A stretch of 55,819 bases of DNA from Sphingomonas sp. AOB5 (GTDB taxonomy: Bacteria > Pseudomonadota > Alphaproteobacteria > Sphingomonadales > Sphingomonadaceae): NCBI RefSeq assembly GCF_029433115.1, contig NZ_JARNTV010000025.1:1-55819 (forward strand). Direction: 5' to 3'. The translations under genes were made by a program, and so were the position numbers. How positions within the stretch are numbered: the first letter of the stretch is position 1; each line of letters opens with the position of its first letter. The notes under the pieces are model-generated. The model saw nothing but the letters and a program-made list of their open reading frames with translations. It was not told where the DNA came from and ran no database searches. Shown piece after piece: positions 55,666 to 55,819 of the stretch.

Positions 55666-55819
55666 CGGCGCTGGCCACCGGGCGCGGGCGGCCGCTGCGT
55701 TTCCTCGCGCTGGTCCTGCTCGCATGGATCGGCGGGCGGATCGCGTTCCTCTGGCTCCAGACCGGATCGCTGCCCGAGGCGATCCGCAGCTTCGCGCCGG
55801 GCACCCTGCCCTCGCTGCC
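55662..55819 (+). CDS. Unknown protein, N-terminal part (runs off the window)
   Basis: Starts at ATG 55662, overlapping the stop of the NfrB-like gene, so the two are coupled. Only ~52 residues are visible: a basic start (MTALATGRGRPLRFLALVLL) with a hydrophobic signal-anchor helix (LALVLLAWIGGRIAFLWLQ) and then polar sequence. It probably acts in the periplasm with the glycosyltransferase. Family cannot be told from this fragment. Confidence 0.5.
   Translation, partial: MTALATGRGRPLRFLALVLLAWIGGRIAFLWLQTGSLPEAIRSFAPGTLPSL

Noticed and set aside
1..55819. tRNA, rRNA or CRISPR array
   Set aside because: Looked for cloverleaf ends, 16S/23S motifs and regularly spaced repeats; none seen. The att site is a palindromic repeat, not a tRNA 3' end.

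Overview
The window reads as a chromosome segment of an alphaproteobacterium, most likely Sphingomonas or a close sphingomonad. The evidence is high GC with strong third-position bias, short palindromic intergenic repeats, a TonB-receptor/TetR uptake locus, the BamE / cytochrome bc1 chaperone / DUF177 neighbourhood, an alpha-2-macroglobulin/PBP1C pair and many small sphingomonad-type proteins.

Positions 1-3105 are ordinary chromosome: a partial siroheme-synthase-like gene, a ZntB-type transporter, a secreted protein, a GST and a PEBP protein. Positions 3106-23503 are a roughly 20.4-kb integrated mobile element. It is bounded by a 21-bp direct repeat that is part of a chromosomal palindromic repeat, and its large tyrosine integrase lies against the right end. 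Both ends carry related 19-bp integrase-arm-like motifs. The element encodes a MobQ-type relaxase (Tyr25 and three His visible), a VirD4/TraD-like ATPase and small accessory proteins, but no type IV secretion channel, so it is probably an integrative mobilizable element.

Its cargo falls in two blocks. The left block (3.3-9.4 kb) has a 1403-residue STAND NTPase with about 16-17 degenerate WD40-like repeats and a DUF2971 protein, a candidate immune or stress module. The right block (15.1-19.2 kb) has a YqcI/YcgG-type putative heme N-hydroxylase overlapped by a DUF1989 hydrolase-like gene, a hemerythrin, two tandem paralogous micro-genes, a Crp/Fnr regulator and two small proteins. This block is bracketed by inverted 27-bp sites with the 11-5-11 architecture of tyrosine-recombinase core sites, and a second small recombinase gene starts 13 bp outside one of them. 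It may be an invertible or exchangeable module.

From 23.5 kb rightwards the chromosome resumes: a stress-type SDR, two unusually small membrane proteins, a diguanylate cyclase lacking the inhibitory I-site, a periplasmic peroxiredoxin, outer-membrane phospholipase A, HisN and DUF2809, rpmI-rplT, a LysE exporter, pheST, an SDR, a PLP decarboxylase, prfC, an MFS/TonB-receptor/TetR uptake locus, DUF177 with the bc1 chaperone, bamE, an RcnB-like protein, pbpC with an alpha-2-macroglobulin, and an NfrB-like glycosyltransferase. Just after pheT lies a 453-bp unit in which a DUF559 endonuclease-like gene is enclosed by 47-bp inverted repeats. The two copies differ by compensatory changes that preserve a hairpin, and the element supplies the gene's 3' end. 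This looks like a nuclease-associated palindromic mobile repeat.

No tRNA, rRNA or CRISPR array was recognised.
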